Positions 7,428 to 8,729 of a DNA stretch of 8,729 bases are shown here, one piece after another. The position numbers and the translations under genes are program-made. Where the stretch lies: NCBI GenBank assembly GCA_017477805.1, contig JAFUUM010000053.1, positions 1 to 8,729 of the forward strand, read 5' to 3'. The notes beneath the pieces were generated by a model that saw only the letters and a program-made list of their open reading frames with translations, was not told the DNA's origin and made no database searches. The DNA comes from Lachnospiraceae bacterium. GTDB lineage: Bacteria; Bacillota; Clostridia; Lachnospirales; Lachnospiraceae. The first letter of the stretch is position 1. The number at the start of each line of letters is the position of its first letter.

Positions 7428-7467
7428 GCTTTTTTCCTTTGAAACTGTCGTTTTCTGTGTTACAATG

Positions 7468-7500
7468 GGCCTTGCGGCCACTTGGGGATACAGAATCCCC
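7468..7500 (-). promoter_or_regulatory. Two small hairpins in the 5' leader of the large surface-protein gene
   Basis: GGGGAT (7484-7489) pairs with ATCCCC (7495-7500) around a five-base loop. GGCC (7476-7479) pairs with GGCC (7468-7471) around GCAA on the transcript strand, a GNRA-type tetraloop. Both fall in the region between the upstream in-frame ATG and the chosen start. Together they suggest a structured untranslated leader, not coding sequence. A shorter leader is seen in gene 1, so the hairpins are specific to this copy. Confidence 0.4.
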
Positions 7501-7514
7501 GTGTATCATCTCAT
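7499..7514 (-). promoter_or_regulatory. 16-bp leader element shared by both surface-protein genes (copy 2)
   Basis: ATGAGATGATACACGG on the minus strand, differing from copy 1 at 706-721 at two bases. It contains the ATG at 7509 that would give a 32-residue extension, but only a weak AGGA precedes it. Confidence 0.4.
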
Positions 7515-7578
7515 CCTAATATCATCATATTCTAAAATCGCTTAAAATTGGTCACCCATTTTGAATAAATTATTACAT

Positions 7579-7608
7579 AATTGGTACTTGACTTTTTAAG
7601 TTATCTGT
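7579..7608 (-). promoter_or_regulatory. Conserved upstream element, copy 2 (in front of the large surface-protein gene)
   Basis: It matches the 812-842 element of gene 1 with one gap. It lies 166-195 bp before the start codon at 7413. Its end (TTATCTG) is also the left arm of the inverted repeat at 7601-7642, which the gene 1 copy lacks. Its role is unknown. Confidence 0.5.
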
Positions 7609-7642
7609 GTATATACCTTTTATGTATATACATTTCAGATAA
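7601..7642. promoter_or_regulatory. 42-bp imperfect inverted repeat with two GTATATAC palindromes
   Basis: The outer arms TTATCTG (7601-7607) and CAGATAA (7636-7642) are exact complements. Inside them lie TGTATATAC-like segments, offset by a three-base bulge. GTATATAC, itself a palindrome, occurs at 7609-7616 and 7624-7631, 15 bases apart. Paired palindromes one and a half helical turns apart are typical of operator DNA. The regulator is not known and the position is far (about 190-230 bp) from the adhesin start. Confidence 0.4.
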
Positions 7643-7734
7643 TTTAGTGCATTTATTGCTATCTGTCAGATTCTAAATCGTCACATATTGCCCTTTTCTT
7701 TCGCCTGTTTCGCAAATTTTGCCATAAGATCCCC

Positions 7735-7763
7735 TTGACACCCGTAAAACACCGCATTATCAT
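7735..7763 (+). promoter_or_regulatory. bioY promoter
   Basis: TTGACA (7735-7740), a 17-base spacer and TATCAT (7758-7763) make a strong vegetative-type promoter. Transcription would begin at about 7770, inside the BirA box. Confidence 0.8.
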
Positions 7764-7791
7764 TTGATTGTTAACCCACTCCATGCGGTGT
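7749..7791. repeat. 9-bp inverted repeat interleaved with the bioY promoter and BirA box
   Basis: ACACCGCAT (7749-7757) and ATGCGGTGT (7783-7791) are exact complements, 25 bases apart. The left arm fills the end of the promoter spacer just before the -10. The right arm fills the end of the BirA spacer. The left arm lies upstream of the predicted start, so it would act as DNA and not as an RNA stem. It may be chance. Confidence 0.45.
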
Positions 7792-7801
7792 GGTTAACAA
7801 T
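7767..7801 (+). promoter_or_regulatory. BirA operator (biotin repressor box) of bioY
   Basis: ATTGTTAACC and GGTTAACAAT form a perfect 10-bp inverted repeat around a 15-base spacer (TTGTTAACC 7768-7776, GGTTAACAA 7792-7800). This matches the established BirA site of Firmicutes. It begins four bases after the -10 box and covers the predicted transcription start, so biotinyl-AMP-bound BirA should block transcription when biotin is plentiful. Confidence 0.92.
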
Positions 7802-7834
7802 TCGATCAGATAAATGGAAGGTATTTAAACAGAT

Positions 7835-8425
7835 ATGAAAAAAATGAGTGTTAAAGAAATGTGTTTGGCAGCTCTGATGGCAGCAGTTTTATGCGTCGTA
7901 GGTCCCTTCTCAATTCCCGTAGGTCCCATCCCGTTGTCGCTTGCTACGCTGGTGATCTATTTGACTGCCTATATCCTTGGCTGGAAACTTGGAGTCGTCA
8001 GTGTCCTGATCTACCTGCTGGTGGGTATACTGGGTGTCCCTGTCTTTTCCGCCGGCCGAAGCGGCATCGGCGTGATCGCCGGCCCTACGGGTGGCTATCT
8101 TATCGGCTATCTCCTGCTGGTGCTGATCTGCGGACTCTTTGTTGGGCCCGGAGAGACGCTTGGAAGGTCTGCCACAAGTAAACCGGGATCAAAAAAAGCC
8201 CGCATGATCCTTGCGAGCATTCTGGTTATGGTGGTTGCCACAGCTGTTCTTTATACGCTTGGTACCGTATGGCTGGCCTACAGCGCTCACATGACCGCAA
8301 AAGCTGCAATTGCTGCAGGGGTCCTGCCCTTCCTTGCCGGTGATGCCATTAAGATCGTCATCGCTGCCTTCCTTGGCTCCGCCCTTCAGGGGAGACTTCG
8401 GAGCGCCGGTCTTATTCAGGCCTAG
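7835..8425 (+). CDS. bioY: BioY, biotin-specific substrate-binding subunit of an ECF transporter
   Basis: A 196-residue integral membrane protein of normal length for BioY. It captures biotin at the cytoplasmic membrane and delivers it through an energy-coupling module (EcfT plus two ATPases). Hydrophobic helices fill residues 10-110 and 124-185. Family landmarks are VPVFS (68-72), GPTGGYLIGY (83-92), the GTVWLA segment near 143-148 and PFLAGDAIK (165-173) with Asp170 and Lys173. No energy-coupling genes are present here, so it probably shares a module encoded elsewhere. Some solitary BioY proteins are reported to work alone. GGAAGG (7816-7821) lies 13 bases before the ATG, a long spacing; the next ATG at 7844 is even further away, so 7835 is preferred. 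The BirA box directly upstream supports both identity and biotin regulation. It appears monocistronic. Confidence 0.95.
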   Translation: MKKMSVKEMCLAALMAAVLCVVGPFSIPVGPIPLSLATLVIYLTAYILGWKLGVVSVLIYLLVGILGVPVFSAGRSGIGVIAGPTGGYLIGYLLLVLICGLFVGPGETLGRSATSKPGSKKARMILASILVMVVATAVLYTLGTVWLAYSAHMTAKAAIAAGVLPFLAGDAIKIVIAAFLGSALQGRLRSAGLIQA

Positions 8426-8458
8426 CACCCTCCCACGGATTATTCATAGCATATATAA

Positions 8459-8483
8459 AGGCCGGAGATCATTTCTCCGGCCT
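8459..8483 (+). terminator. Hairpin after bioY, lacking a U-tract
   Basis: AGGCCGGAGA (8459-8468) and TCTCCGGCCT (8474-8483) are perfect complements around a five-base loop, 33 bases past the bioY stop. The sequence continues CAGACTG with no T-run, so as it stands it is an incomplete intrinsic terminator. One explanation is that the insertion sequence entered right behind the stem. Confidence 0.5.
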
Positions 8484-8499
8484 CAGACTGTAGACAAAG

Positions 8500-8529
8500 G
8501 CTCAAACATTTCGATGTTTGGGCTTTTTT
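8500..8529 (+). terminator. Rho-independent terminator with TTCG loop
   Basis: GCTCAAACAT (8500-8509) pairs with ATGTTTGGGC (8514-8523), with one G-U pair, around a TTCG loop. TTTTTTCTTT follows at once. This is a complete intrinsic terminator on the plus strand. It would stop bioY transcription before the transposase gene. It may belong to the end of the insertion sequence, where it would shield the transposase from outside reading. Confidence 0.85.
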
Positions 8530-8543
8530 CTTTACAAAAAAAC

Positions 8544-8572
8544 ATGACATTTGTGTCATTTTGTGTTATAAT
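8544..8572 (+). promoter_or_regulatory. Transposase promoter, with a palindrome over the -35
   Basis: ATGACA (8544-8549), a 17-base spacer and a consensus TATAAT (8567-8572). The start would be near 8579. ATGACA and TGTCAT (8554-8559) form a perfect inverted repeat with a four-base centre over the -35 and spacer, where a repressor or the transposase itself could bind. Confidence 0.75.
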
Positions 8573-8601
8573 AAAGCTAATAAATGGAGGGCTTTTCCAA
8601 C

Positions 8602-8729
8602 ATGATGACGCAAAACGCTGATAAGAAAAGAAATCAGATCCAGATGTTCTGCATGGATGACATGGTACCCAAGGATCACCTCCTACGGCTTGTAGATAGT
8701 GCGATCGATTGGACTTTTATTTATGATCT
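8602..8729 (+). CDS. IS1182-family-like transposase, N-terminal part (cut by right window edge)
   Basis: 42 complete codons starting MMTQNADKKRNQIQMF. The segment MDDMVPKDHLLRLVDSAIDW followed by TFIYDL matches the conserved N-terminus of IS1182-family transposases, where (D/E)xxVPxDHLLRxI(D/N)xxIDxSFIY is typical. GGAGGG (8586-8591) lies 10 bases before the ATG at 8602 and 13 before the alternative ATG at 8605; either could be used. The catalytic DDE domain is outside the window, so whether the element is intact cannot be judged. The family call rests on remembered motif similarity over a short stretch. Confidence 0.8.
   Translation, partial: MMTQNADKKRNQIQMFCMDDMVPKDHLLRLVDSAIDWTFIYD

Larger units (their letters stand above)
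7414..7834. other. 421-bp divergent intergenic region between the large adhesin gene and bioY
   Basis: Reading from the adhesin side it holds the structured leader (7414-7514), the conserved upstream element (7579-7608), a 42-bp imperfect inverted repeat (7601-7642), a short palindrome ATCTG-T-CAGAT (7661-7671), another GCAAA-T-TTTGC (7712-7722), then the bioY promoter and BirA box. It serves two unrelated divergent genes. The adhesin promoter itself could not be placed with confidence. A TAGAAT string near 7530-7535 on the minus strand is a possible -10, with a poor -35. Confidence 0.7.
8484..8729 (+). mobile_element. Left part of an IS1182-like insertion sequence (left boundary uncertain)
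   Basis: The transposase start, its own strong promoter and a shielding terminator are all present; the rest runs off the right edge. The left boundary is placed just after the bioY hairpin because that hairpin seems to have lost its T-run there. I could not confirm a terminal inverted repeat, since the other end is not in the window. Confidence 0.4.

Noticed and set aside
7414..7509. Upstream ATG at 7509 as the true start of the large protein
   Set aside because: The extra 32 residues would put a charged, hairpin-encoded segment before a normal signal peptide. The internal ATG at 7413 has a strong ribosome site at ideal spacing and matches the start of the paralogue.
8189..8428. Minus-strand 79-residue open frame over the end of bioY
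   Set aside because: It is antisense to conserved BioY sequence, including PFLAGDAIK, and has no ribosome site or known family.

Overview
The window looks like chromosomal DNA of a Gram-positive anaerobe, most likely a gut Clostridia (Lachnospiraceae-like). The pointers are AGGAGG-type ribosome sites, TTGACA/TATAAT-type promoters, a BirA operator of the Firmicutes type, a sortase-type C-terminal anchor, and very large surface proteins built from InlB-type, MucBP-like and YDG/MBG-type repeats. The assignment rests on style and family content, not on a marker gene.

Layout. (1) 1-686, minus strand: the N-terminal 228 codons of a secreted, very acidic surface protein whose remainder lies off the left edge. 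(2) 687-1023: spacer with a 14-bp hairpin and regulatory DNA for gene 1. (3) 1024-7413, minus strand: a complete 2129-residue putative adhesin, with signal peptide, acidic Thr-Glu-Glu stalk, four InlB-type repeats, MucBP-like modules, ten YDG-type repeats and an SPKTS sorting signal. (4) 7414-7834: a 421-bp divergent regulatory region. (5) 7835-8425, plus strand: bioY, the biotin-binding subunit of an ECF transporter, with its own promoter overlapped by a BirA box. (6) 8426-8601: two hairpins and a promoter. (7) 8602 to the right edge, plus strand: the start of an IS1182-like transposase.

The two surface-protein genes are tandem paralogues at their 5' ends. They share an identical 12-residue stretch at the signal-peptide end, an acidic leader ending in a (Thr-Glu-Glu)n tract, a 16-bp leader element and a roughly 30-bp element 125-195 bp upstream of the start. 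The downstream domains may differ, since gene 1 is cut. I infer a locus of surface proteins on one secretion and regulatory template, possibly expressed together and possibly recombining through the shared repeats. bioY is an independently regulated neighbour with no evident link to the adhesins. The insertion sequence is a recent-looking arrival behind it.

I found no nuclease, toxin-antitoxin pair, CRISPR array, phage genes or RNA genes. The most interesting material is the paralogous adhesin pair with shared upstream DNA, the ordered two-class arrangement of YDG repeats, the structured divergent region, and the way the insertion sequence sits next to the bioY hairpin.
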